Below, one piece after another: positions 1-5,144 of a stretch of 6,273 nucleotides of DNA (positions within the stretch are counted from its first letter, which is position 1; every line of letters begins with the position of its first letter). The position numbers and the translations under genes were made by a program. Location of the stretch: positions 1-6,273 of the forward strand of contig JAKSPX010000097.1 of the NCBI GenBank assembly GCA_024404415.1, in the 5' to 3' direction. Source of the DNA: Clostridia bacterium (GTDB taxonomy: Bacteria > Bacillota > Clostridia > Oscillospirales > QAMX01). Under the pieces are notes generated by a model. The model was not told the DNA's origin and ran no database searches. It saw only the letters and a program-made list of their open reading frames with translations.

Positions 1-340
1 TTATCTTCGCGTCGGAAGTCGCGGCCGCCGTCAGCTCAGAGGCATAGCCCTTTCCCCAGGCAGAGGAGGAGAGGATCCACCCGAGCTCGAAGCTTTTTTT
101 ATCGTAGGGATGATAGATGAGGTGGCGAAGGAGGCGGGAGGGTGTCTTTTCCTCCACCGCATAGCCAAGCGGCGGGGAGGAAAGCCCCGCATCCGCGAGA
201 AATGCCTCGGTTTGGGAAAGCGAAAAGGGCGGCTCGATATAGCGCATGACGGCGGGATCGGATAATACGGCATGAAGCGGGAAAAGGTCGCTTTCTTCAA
301 AATGACGGACCAGAAGCCGCGGCGTTTCAAAAAGCGTCAT
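1..340 (-). CDS. GNAT family N-acetyltransferase, RimJ/RimL-like (partial, C-terminus off the left edge)
   Basis: Probable acetyl-CoA-dependent N-acetyltransferase of the Acetyltransf_3 (RimJ/RimL) type; the acceptor cannot be told from sequence. The 113 visible codons begin MTLFETPRLLVRHF, the usual 'T-x-R-L-x-L/V-R' opening of this family, then SDPAVMRYIEPP. Residues about 86-100 read ELGWILSSSAWGKGYAS, matching the strand-4 / motif-A segment whose W-G-K-G-Y-A turn binds the acetyl-CoA pyrophosphate. Family members are about 160-190 residues, so roughly the last third is missing at the window edge. The ATG at 340-338 overlaps the upstream stop codon (ATGA), and a GGAGG lies 10 bases before it, so both coupling and direct initiation are possible. 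It is the second gene of a unit starting at the promoter near 552-580. The family call is firm; specificity is unknown. A 99-codon frame at 31-330 on the same strand is an out-of-frame shadow of this gene. Confidence 0.85.
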   Translation of the reverse strand, partial: MTLFETPRLLVRHFEESDLFPLHAVLSDPAVMRYIEPPFSLSQTEAFLADAGLSSPPLGYAVEEKTPSRLLRHLIYHPYDKKSFELGWILSSSAWGKGYASELTAAATSDAKI

Positions 341-519
341 GCGTCGATATCCTCCATGCCCATTTTTACCCTGAGGTCGCCGAGGCTCTTCTGATACTGC
401 GCCTCGGTGATGGCATGGCGCTCTAAAAAGGTGTCAAGCAGCTTTTTCTGACGCAGAAAGAGCTGTATTTTCTTTTCTTCGGGGGATAATGTCTCCCAAT
501 TTATCTCATTTTCTGCCAT
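337..519 (-). CDS. Small protein of unknown function (60 aa)
   Basis: Hydrophilic, probably cytoplasmic 60-residue protein with no membrane segment, signal peptide or cysteines. It opens MAENEINWETLSPEEKKIQ, continues with a helix-forming segment (LFLRQKKLLDTFLERHAI), and ends QYQKSLGDLRVKMGMEDIDA. The pattern LLDTFLERxAI...AQYxKSLGDLxxKMGM is one I recognise as recurring in short uncharacterised proteins of Clostridia; I know of no assigned function. The start is supported by GAGG about 8 bases upstream (revcomp near 527-531) and by a sigma-A promoter whose start point would fall near 545. Its stop overlaps the ATG of the GNAT gene by 4 bases, so the two are probably co-translated. The predicted pair of helices would suit a protein-protein interaction or a regulatory partner, but that is inference. 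Confidence 0.8.
   Translation of the reverse strand: MAENEINWETLSPEEKKIQLFLRQKKLLDTFLERHAITEAQYQKSLGDLRVKMGMEDIDA
351..355 (-). promoter_or_regulatory. Ribosome binding site inside the 60-aa gene for the GNAT start
   Basis: GGAGG on the minus strand (revcomp of 351-355), 10 bases before the ATG at 340. It lies inside the coding end of the upstream gene and supports the choice of the overlapping ATGA start for the acetyltransferase over any downstream Met. Confidence 0.6.
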
Positions 520-551
520 GTTTCCGCCTCTGATTGTGAAAAGTCTGCCGT

Positions 552-580
552 ATCATACCACTTTTCGGGCATGTTGTCAA
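552..580 (-). promoter_or_regulatory. Sigma-A promoter for the 60-aa protein/GNAT unit
   Basis: Read on the minus strand, a perfect TTGACA (-35, revcomp of 575-580) is followed by a 17-base spacer and TATGAT (-10, revcomp of 552-557). The spacer ends in TGG, giving an extended -10 (TGnTATGAT). Transcription should start near 545, leaving a leader of about 25 bases before the ATG at 519. This is very close to consensus, so strong constitutive expression is expected unless a repressor acts. Confidence 0.85.
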
Positions 581-608
581 GAAAAACCGAATCCTGCGGG
601 CAAAACGC

Positions 609-637
609 TTGGACAAAACGAAAAAATGTGGTAGAAT
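609..637 (+). promoter_or_regulatory. Sigma-A promoter for the hydrolase/GH36-like unit
   Basis: TTGGAC (-35, 609-614), a 17-base spacer and TAGAAT (-10, 632-637), with an extended -10 TGG at 629-631. The expected start is near 644, giving a leader of about 27 bases before the ATG at 671. It is slightly weaker than the divergent promoter at 552-580; the two -35 elements are separated by 28 bases (581-608). I see no convincing operator palindrome or CcpA site in the gap. Confidence 0.75.
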
Positions 638-670
638 AGAGAAAAACCAAGAGGAAATGAAGAGGACGCC

Positions 671-1471
671 ATGCAGAAAAAACCGCAGATAGAAACGGTG
701 AAGACCGACCGCTTTGAAATGGAGTATTTTTCCTTCGGGGAAGGGGAGCGCGACCTTGTGTTGATCCCGGGGGTCAGCGTGCGCCCCGTCGTCTATTCCG
801 CCGGGTCGGTGGCCATGGCATATCAGGATCTTGCGGAAGATTAGAGGATCACCTGCTTTGACCGCAAAAAAGATATGGAGAGCGGCTATACGGTCGCCGA
901 CATGGCCGAAGACACGACCGAGGCGATAAAATCTATCGGCATCGAAAATGCCGATATCCTCGGCTGCTCGCAGGGGGGCATGATCGCCGAGGTCATCGCC
1001 ATGGATCACCCTGCGCTGGTCGGCAAACTGGTTCTCGCTTCCACCCTCGCGCGCGCCAATGCCGTGAGCGACGAGGCCTTTGACGCGTGGCTTGCGCTGA
1101 GTGAAAACGGAGACCGGCGGGCGCTCAACCGCGACATCACCCAAAGGGTCTATTCCGCGGAATACATCGAAAAATACAAGATGCTGTTCGCCGTCATGGA
1201 GCAGAGCGGTACGCCGGAGGAACTCCGCCGCTTCCATATTTTGGTGGAGGCCTGCCGCGGCTTCGACGTTTATGATAAGCTCGGCGGGATCACCTGCCCC
1301 ACGCTTGTGATCGGATCGGAAAAAGATCAGGTGGTCGGAAAAAAAGGGATCACGGAGCTTGCCGGAAGGCTCGGAAGCCAACTCATCCTGTATGAAGGCT
1401 ACGGCCACGCGGTCTATGACGAGGCCCCCGATTTTCATCGAAAAATACTGGAATTCCTGAAAAACGCCTGA
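671..1471 (+). pseudogene. Alpha/beta hydrolase interrupted by an in-frame amber codon (TAG at 842-844)
   Basis: The frame from ATG 671 (AGAGG at 661-665 upstream) to TGA 1469-1471 would encode 266 residues, a normal length for an alpha/beta-hydrolase-fold esterase/lipase-like enzyme. Codon 58 is TAG. Before it lie the first strands and the oxyanion-hole loop (LVLIPGVSV, about 29-37); after it the same frame continues at once with RITCFDRKKD, the usual strand-3 'YRVxxFDRR' segment. The stop thus sits where family members normally carry Tyr or another aromatic. The catalytic residues are all present downstream: nucleophile elbow GCSQG with Ser100, acid Asp219 (IGSEKD) and His246 (GYGHAVYDEAPD). 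No frameshift or other stop is seen, so the mutation is recent, is a sequencing error, or is read through. An internal ATG at 875 could yield a 198-residue fragment, but it lacks a clear ribosome site and the oxyanion loop. The GH36-like gene starts 15 bases after its stop, so the two form an operon. The substrate is unknown. Confidence 0.8.
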
Positions 1472-1473
1472 CA

Positions 1474-1479
1474 GGGAGG
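1474..1479 (+). promoter_or_regulatory. Strong ribosome binding site for the GH36-like gene
   Basis: GGGAGG about 8 bases before the ATG at 1487, in the 15-base gap after the hydrolase stop. It means the glycosidase can be translated independently even though the upstream hydrolase frame is interrupted, so the amber codon need not abolish downstream expression unless transcriptional polarity occurs. Confidence 0.7.
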
Positions 1480-1486
1480 AAAAGAT

Positions 1487-3631
1487 ATGTATCATTACAT
1501 CAATTTCAAAGACTATGCCGTGGATTTTGACGAGAAGAGCGAAAGCTTCACCATTTTCCACGAAAAGTACGGCGCGATCGTCCGCGACCTTCGCTTCCGG
1601 ATGCAGTTCACCGACCTCAATTACGCCTACCTCGGCGAACGGACGCTCAAAAATTACCCGGTGAGGGCCTCGACGCTGGAAAAACACCTCGATTCCAACT
1701 GCCTTGCGCTCTCCTTCATGGGCGAGGATCCCATGATGCGCTTTTTCACCCTGCGCTTCACCCTTTCATCAGGCGGCGTGAAGATCACCGCAGACGTCAA
1801 CGCCGAGAAGAATTACCGTTTCTTCTGGTCGGGCGAGCTTCCCTGGGGTGATGGAACGGCGGAGAATACCTACGCCATGCGCCGCAGACGGAAAAACGAC
1901 CATCTCAGAGCCTCTATCGGGAGCACGGCCTCTCCCTTTGACGATATGCTCTTTGATAAACTTTCCGATCATGCGCTCTGCATCGAAGACGTCGAAAAGC
2001 CGCACATTGCTTACGACAAAGAAAAGAGCCTCTGGCGTTTTGAAGCGGTCTATGAAGGCGATGAGCCGGTCAGGCTCGGATTTTCGACCGAGGAAGCGCT
2101 TTACGAGAGGGAATATAACGTCCATTACGCGCCCGCGAAAAAGCGCGGCAAGTATACCCGCCCGCCGGTCGGCTTCATGACGTGGTACGCCGTGAAATTC
2201 GACGCGAGCGAAAAATCCGTCCTCGAAAACGCCGCTGTTCAGGCGGAAAAGCTCAAAGATTACGGCGCGGACACCATCTGGGTGGACTGGGAATGGTACC
2301 ATACAGGCTTTGATCACTTCGAGACCGACTGCGACACCCTCCACCCGCTTCCCTCCGCCTACCCGAACGGCATGAGGCCGGTTTCGGACAAGATCCGGGA
2401 GCTGGGCTTCACGCCCGCCATCTGGATCGGCGCGACCCACGAGGTGCGCATGACCGATTACCTCCGCGAGCACCCGGACGCCCTGCTTGCCGAGCACATG
2501 AGCTGGTGCGGCCCCTATTTCTTCGACCTGACCAACAGGGACTATCTCGAAAACTACATCCCCCGCGTCTTCAATATGCTCACCAAAGAGTGGGGCTACG
2601 ACGCCATCAAGTGGGACTGCCTTCCCAAAACGCTCGATATGCTTGATATGTACCACGACCGCTTTGCCGACCCGACGCAATCCAGCGAAAAAGCGCTCCG
2701 GGCTGTCATTCAGAAGGCGCGCGACACGGTGGGCGAGGAGGTCTATATGCTCTCCTGCTCGGGTGAGGGCATCCGCGACACCACCATGTACGGCGACATC
2801 TTCGACGCCGCCCGCATCGGCGCGGATATCTTCTCGTGGCGCGATTTCCGCCTCAACTGCGTCGACCGTCTCTTCCTTTTGTACCCGTATCACAACGTGA
2901 CCCAGCTCTGTGACCCGGATAACGTCGTGGTGCGCGAGGAATTCAATACGATGGATCAGGCGCGTTCGCGCGCGTCGCTGGTGGCGCTGGCCGGAACACC
3001 GCTCACCTTCGGCGACGACTTGAGAGAGCTGCCGGAAGAGAGAATGGAGATCCTTCAAAGGATCGTGCCTTCGATGGACGTGCACACAGAAGATTTTGAG
3101 ACGGCGGAAGCCAAGGGCGATTTCGTCCTTCTGGATCTCAACCTTTCTGCCGCGGGCGAAAGCTACAAGGTCATTGACCTTTTCACCATGGCGGAAAGAC
3201 CCAATGAGCGCATACTTTCCATGGAGGAGATCGAACTGGAGCCGGAGGAAGACTATCTGGTCTATGATTTCTGGCGCGGAAAATTCCTCGGCAGGGTAAA
3301 GAACAATCTGAAACTCGATTTCCGTCCGCACGAATCGCGCGTATTGGCCGTCCGTCCCGTGACGGGAAGACCGCAGGTGGTCTCCACCTCGCGCCATGTC
3401 TCGCAGGGCGCGGTGGATATCCTGAAGTGCGCATGGAACGAGGCGGAACTGACCCTTTCCGGCACTTCGTCGGTCGTGAAAAACGATCCCTACCGCGTCA
3501 CTTTCTACGCGCCCGACGGGTACTACCCCACGGGAGACGCGGAAAAGATCGGTAAAAATGCCTTTGTCCTCACGCTTTATCCCGAAGAGACGGGAGAACG
3601 TGCGTGGACGATCAGATTTGATAAAAAATAA
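1487..3631 (+). CDS. GH36-like glycoside hydrolase (clan GH-D, putative alpha-galactosidase), 714 aa
   Basis: Probable cytoplasmic retaining exo-glycosidase acting on alpha-galactosides or a related alpha-linked sugar; there is no signal peptide. The length and three-part plan fit GH36: an N-terminal beta-rich domain (about 1-225), a TIM barrel (about 228-530) opening GFMTWYAVKFD and carrying IWVDWEWY (264-271), and a C-terminal beta domain (about 540-714). The likely nucleophile is Asp377 in YDAIKWDCL, the K-W/Y-D motif of the clan. The likely acid/base is Asp447 in ARIGADIFSW, 70 residues on, comparable to the spacing known in GH36. CSGEG (424-428) and the late-barrel segment TFGDDLRELPEER (507-519) fit the same fold. 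The N-terminal domain and the acid/base motif differ from textbook raffinose-type GH36 enzymes, so it may be a divergent branch with another specificity. A strong site (GGGAGG, about 8 bases before ATG 1487) sets the start. It lies 15 bases behind the interrupted hydrolase and is probably driven by the promoter at 609-637. The clan is firm; the substrate is inferred. Confidence 0.85.
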   Translation: MYHYINFKDYAVDFDEKSESFTIFHEKYGAIVRDLRFRMQFTDLNYAYLGERTLKNYPVRASTLEKHLDSNCLALSFMGEDPMMRFFTLRFTLSSGGVKITADVNAEKNYRFFWSGELPWGDGTAENTYAMRRRRKNDHLRASIGSTASPFDDMLFDKLSDHALCIEDVEKPHIAYDKEKSLWRFEAVYEGDEPVRLGFSTEEALYEREYNVHYAPAKKRGKYTRPPVGFMTWYAVKFDASEKSVLENAAVQAEKLKDYGADTIWVDWEWYHTGFDHFETDCDTLHPLPSAYPNGMRPVSDKIRELGFTPAIWIGATHEVRMTDYLREHPDALLAEHMSWCGPYFFDLTNRDYLENYIPRVFNMLTKEWGYDAIKWDCLPKTLDMLDMYHDRFADPTQSSEKALRAVIQKARDTVGEEVYMLSCSGEGIRDTTMYGDIFDAARIGADIFSWRDFRLNCVDRLFLLYPYHNVTQLCDPDNVVVREEFNTMDQARSRASLVALAGTPLTFGDDLRELPEERMEILQRIVPSMDVHTEDFETAEAKGDFVLLDLNLSAAGESYKVIDLFTMAERPNERILSMEEIELEPEEDYLVYDFWRGKFLGRVKNNLKLDFRPHESRVLAVRPVTGRPQVVSTSRHVSQGAVDILKCAWNEAELTLSGTSSVVKNDPYRVTFYAPDGYYPTGDAEKIGKNAFVLTLYPEETGERAWTIRFDKK

Positions 3632-3640
3632 GATCATTTC

Positions 3641-3771
3641 AGGATAAAAAGCCCTCTCAGTCACGACTTCGTCGTGCCAGCTCCCCCAAGGGGGGAGCCT
3701 TCCGAAAAAGTACATTTCGGGAAGGCTCTCCCTCCGGGAGAGCTGGCTCGCAAAGCGAGACTGAGAGGGCT
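3641..3771 (-). terminator. Probable intrinsic terminator for the minus-strand topoisomerase/galactosidase/CxxC unit
   Basis: On the minus strand the 13-bp GC-rich outer stem of the repeat ends ...GAGGGCTTTTTATCC, so the hairpin is followed directly by five T (revcomp of 3646-3650). That is the layout of a Rho-independent terminator 18 bases after the stop of the CxxC gene (stop codon 3789-3791). On the plus strand the same stem is followed by ATTATCATA, without a real T tract, so termination of the GH36-like transcript there should be weaker, although the internal hairpins could still stall polymerase or protect the 3' end. Confidence 0.55.
3650..3771. repeat. Compound palindromic intergenic repeat (MITE/REP-like, multi-hairpin)
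   Basis: A 122-base element closed by a perfect 13-bp inverted repeat (AGCCCTCTCAGTC at 3650-3662, complement at 3759-3771). Inside are further nested stems: CACGAC-TTC-GTCGTG (3662-3676), GCCAGCTC (3676-3683) with GAGCTGGC (3740-3747), CTCCCCC-AA-GGGGGGAG (3681-3697), GAGCCTTCC (3695-3703) with GGAAGGCTC (3720-3728), CTCTCCC-TCC-GGGAGAG (3726-3742) and CTCGC-AAA-GCGAG (3747-3759). Several stems compete for the same bases, so alternative folds are possible. It has no coding capacity of its own and no clear target-site duplication at its ends. From memory, very similar elements are scattered between genes in Oscillospiraceae and related gut Firmicutes; that is recollection, not a search. It fills most of the 157-base gap between convergent genes. 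Confidence 0.85.
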
Positions 3772-3788
3772 ATTATCATACCTGTATC

Positions 3789-3977
3789 TTAGCTAAATAG
3801 CGTGCAGCCGTCCTTTTTGAACTGGATGATCTTTTCGCGGATCAGCTTTTCCTCCACTTTGAAGTGACGCGCGAGGCAGGGGATGCAGAGGAAAGCGGTC
3901 GCGCCGCGGTTGATGAGCTTTTTGTGCGCGCCGATGTCGTCATTCGTCAGGGGCGCGCCGCAGGAGATGCAGTTCAT
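3789..3977 (-). CDS. Small CxxC...CxxC zinc-ribbon-like protein (62 aa), function unknown
   Basis: Starting at the ATG 3977-3975, the product is 62 residues opening MNCISCGAPL. Two CxxC pairs (Cys3/Cys6 and Cys31/Cys34) are spaced as in a small treble-clef or ribbon zinc site. They are followed by a basic helical part (HFKVEEKLIREKIIQFKKDG) and a last Cys57 in GCTLF. This start is preferred over the in-frame ATG at 4013 because it overlaps the galactosidase TGA by 4 bases (ATGA) and the zinc site begins immediately; the 12 extra upstream residues (MLTLPRQAGRQK) read as overlap noise. No strong ribosome site precedes it, which suggests translational coupling to the galactosidase. I recognise the shape as a recurring clostridial small protein but cannot name a family. 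DNA, RNA or protein binding are all possible; none is shown. Confidence 0.75.
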   Translation of the reverse strand: MNCISCGAPLTNDDIGAHKKLINRGATAFLCIPCLARHFKVEEKLIREKIIQFKKDGCTLFS

Positions 3978-5110
3978 TTTCTGTCGACCAGCTTGCCGCG
4001 GTAGAGTAAGCACTGGTGCGGCTCAAGTTCCGGGGTACGGAAGATGGTGTCATAGACGCCGACGTCCTCGTGCTTCCACACGTCGCGCAGGGCGAGCGCC
4101 TTGCCGGAGGCGTGGTTGATGCCGAGGTCGGCGATGGTCAGGTGGCTCATGCCGCGCTTGTCGTCGGTGAGGTTGAAGAAGCCGATGGCGATGTCGCCGC
4201 CCTCGAGCAGACGACCGATGACCAGTTCACCGTCGCAGTGCATGACGCTGAGGTAGAAGGGCTGACGGTAGGCTTCGTCCTGATCGATGGCGATGACTTC
4301 CTTGTTGAGGAGCATTTCGCGGCATTCGTCGGAGACGGTGCGGAGGTCACAGCCCATCATGAGCGGAGAACCGTAGAGAGACCAGAAGGAGAAGTGGGTG
4401 CGGTATTCTTCCAGCGTGCAGCCGCCGAGGCCGACGTTGCCCTTGCCGAACATGCCGACAATGAGCATATCCATGTCGTTGAAGCAGCCCTGGCCGTTGT
4501 ACTGGTACATGTGCGCCTGCTGGTCGATGAGCGACTTGACAGAAGCCCAGTTGTCAACGATGTCGCCGGTGGAGCGCCACATGTGCGCGCCGGTTTCCTT
4601 GATCCACTTGTGGGATTCATCCGCGCCCCAGTTGCAGGCGGAGAAGAGGATGTCGCGGCCGCAGTTGGCGAGCGCCATACCCATCCGGCGGTAGAGCTTG
4701 GGATCGTTTTCTTCGGTGGGCTTGTAGCAGTTGTCGTATTTGAGGAAGTCAACGCCCCATTCCGCAAAGGTCTGGGCGTCGAGGAATTCGTGCTCGTAGG
4801 AGGCCGGATAGCCCGCGCAGGTCAGGCTGCCGCAGCAGGAATACATACCGAACTTGAGGCCCTTGGAGTGGACGTAGTCGGCGACGGCTTTCATGCCGTG
4901 GGGGAACTTCTCGGGGTCGGGGATGATGCGGCCGTCGTCTCCGCGCTCACGCAGCGACCAGCAGTCGTCGATGACGAGGTATTCATACCCCGCGTCGAGA
5001 TAGCCGTCAGCCACCATGCGGTCAGCGGTGTCGAAGATGAGCTGTTCGCTGATGTTGGATGCGAAGGTGTTCCATGAGTTCCAGCCCATGGGCGGTTTTC
5101 TGACGATCAT
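3974..5110 (-). CDS. Alpha-galactosidase, glycoside hydrolase family 27 (378 aa)
   Basis: Retaining alpha-galactosidase (melibiase) that releases terminal alpha-D-galactose, for example from melibiose or raffinose-family sugars; cytoplasmic, since there is no signal peptide. GH27 hallmarks appear in order: PPMGWNSWNTF (6-16), YLVIDDCW with Asp48/Asp49 and Trp51, FGMYS (87-91), the nucleophile Asp126 in FLKYDNC, the substrate-selecting loop SACNWG (157-162), and acid/base Asp183 in WRSTGDI. The DD of IDDCW and the CxW loop fit alpha-galactosidase better than N-acetylgalactosaminidase or the GH27 beta-L-arabinopyranosidases, which alter these positions. Asn160 sits where many eukaryotic enzymes have Glu. 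The C-terminal beta domain runs from about residue 285 to 378; total length is typical of bacterial GH27. AAAGGAG about 9 bases before ATG 5110 sets the start. It begins 34 bases after the topoisomerase stop, with no evident terminator or promoter between, and overlaps the CxxC gene by 4 bases. Confidence 0.93.
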   Translation of the reverse strand: MIVRKPPMGWNSWNTFASNISEQLIFDTADRMVADGYLDAGYEYLVIDDCWSLRERGDDGRIIPDPEKFPHGMKAVADYVHSKGLKFGMYSCCGSLTCAGYPASYEHEFLDAQTFAEWGVDFLKYDNCYKPTEENDPKLYRRMGMALANCGRDILFSACNWGADESHKWIKETGAHMWRSTGDIVDNWASVKSLIDQQAHMYQYNGQGCFNDMDMLIVGMFGKGNVGLGGCTLEEYRTHFSFWSLYGSPLMMGCDLRTVSDECREMLLNKEVIAIDQDEAYRQPFYLSVMHCDGELVIGRLLEGGDIAIGFFNLTDDKRGMSHLTIADLGINHASGKALALRDVWKHEDVGVYDTIFRTPELEPHQCLLYRGKLVDRK

Positions 5111-5119
5111 AGTTGTGAT

Positions 5120-5126
5120 CTCCTTT
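5120..5126 (-). promoter_or_regulatory. Strong ribosome binding site for the GH27 alpha-galactosidase
   Basis: AAAGGAG on the minus strand, about 9 bases before ATG 5110, in the 34-base gap after the topoisomerase stop. It fixes the start at the MIVRKPPMGWNSW methionine and is the only regulatory signal I can see in that gap; no -35/-10 pair or hairpin is evident there. Confidence 0.7.
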
Positions 5127-5144
5127 TATGTTAATTTGGATGAC

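Noticed and set aside
31..330. 99-codon minus-strand frame in the GNAT region
   Set aside because: It is Pro/Arg/Ser-rich and out of frame with the true GNAT reading frame that starts at 340 and carries WGKGYA.
599..613. Possible CcpA (cre) site overlapping the plus-strand -35
   Set aside because: Only the core AAACGCTT resembles cre; the required outer T-G and C positions do not match, so it is not supportable as a catabolite-repression site.
580..648. Direct repeat AGAAAAACC at 580-588 and 640-648
   Set aside because: It is nine bases, A-rich and in AT-rich promoter DNA. The exact 60-base spacing is curious, but the match is short enough to be chance and is not palindromic.
875..1471. Independent 198-codon hydrolase gene starting at ATG 875
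   Set aside because: It lacks a ribosome site and the N-terminal strands and oxyanion loop. The same frame upstream to 671 encodes the missing part, so it is the distal piece of an interrupted gene rather than a separate one.
506..1687. 393-codon open frame on the minus strand
   Set aside because: It runs antisense across the hydrolase, the divergent promoters and the beginning of the GH36-like gene, and overlaps the start of the 60-aa gene. No motif or ribosome site supports it.
1769..3715. 648-codon open frame on the minus strand
   Set aside because: It is antisense to the whole GH36-like gene, which has clear family motifs. The antisense translation is rich in His, Arg, Val and Asp with no recognisable domain, as expected from complementing a GC-biased gene, and it begins inside the palindromic repeat.
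4016..5077. 353-codon open frame on the plus strand
   Set aside because: It is the antisense shadow of the GH27 gene; Val/Asp/Glu/Ala-rich with no domain, while the opposite strand has all GH27 catalytic motifs.
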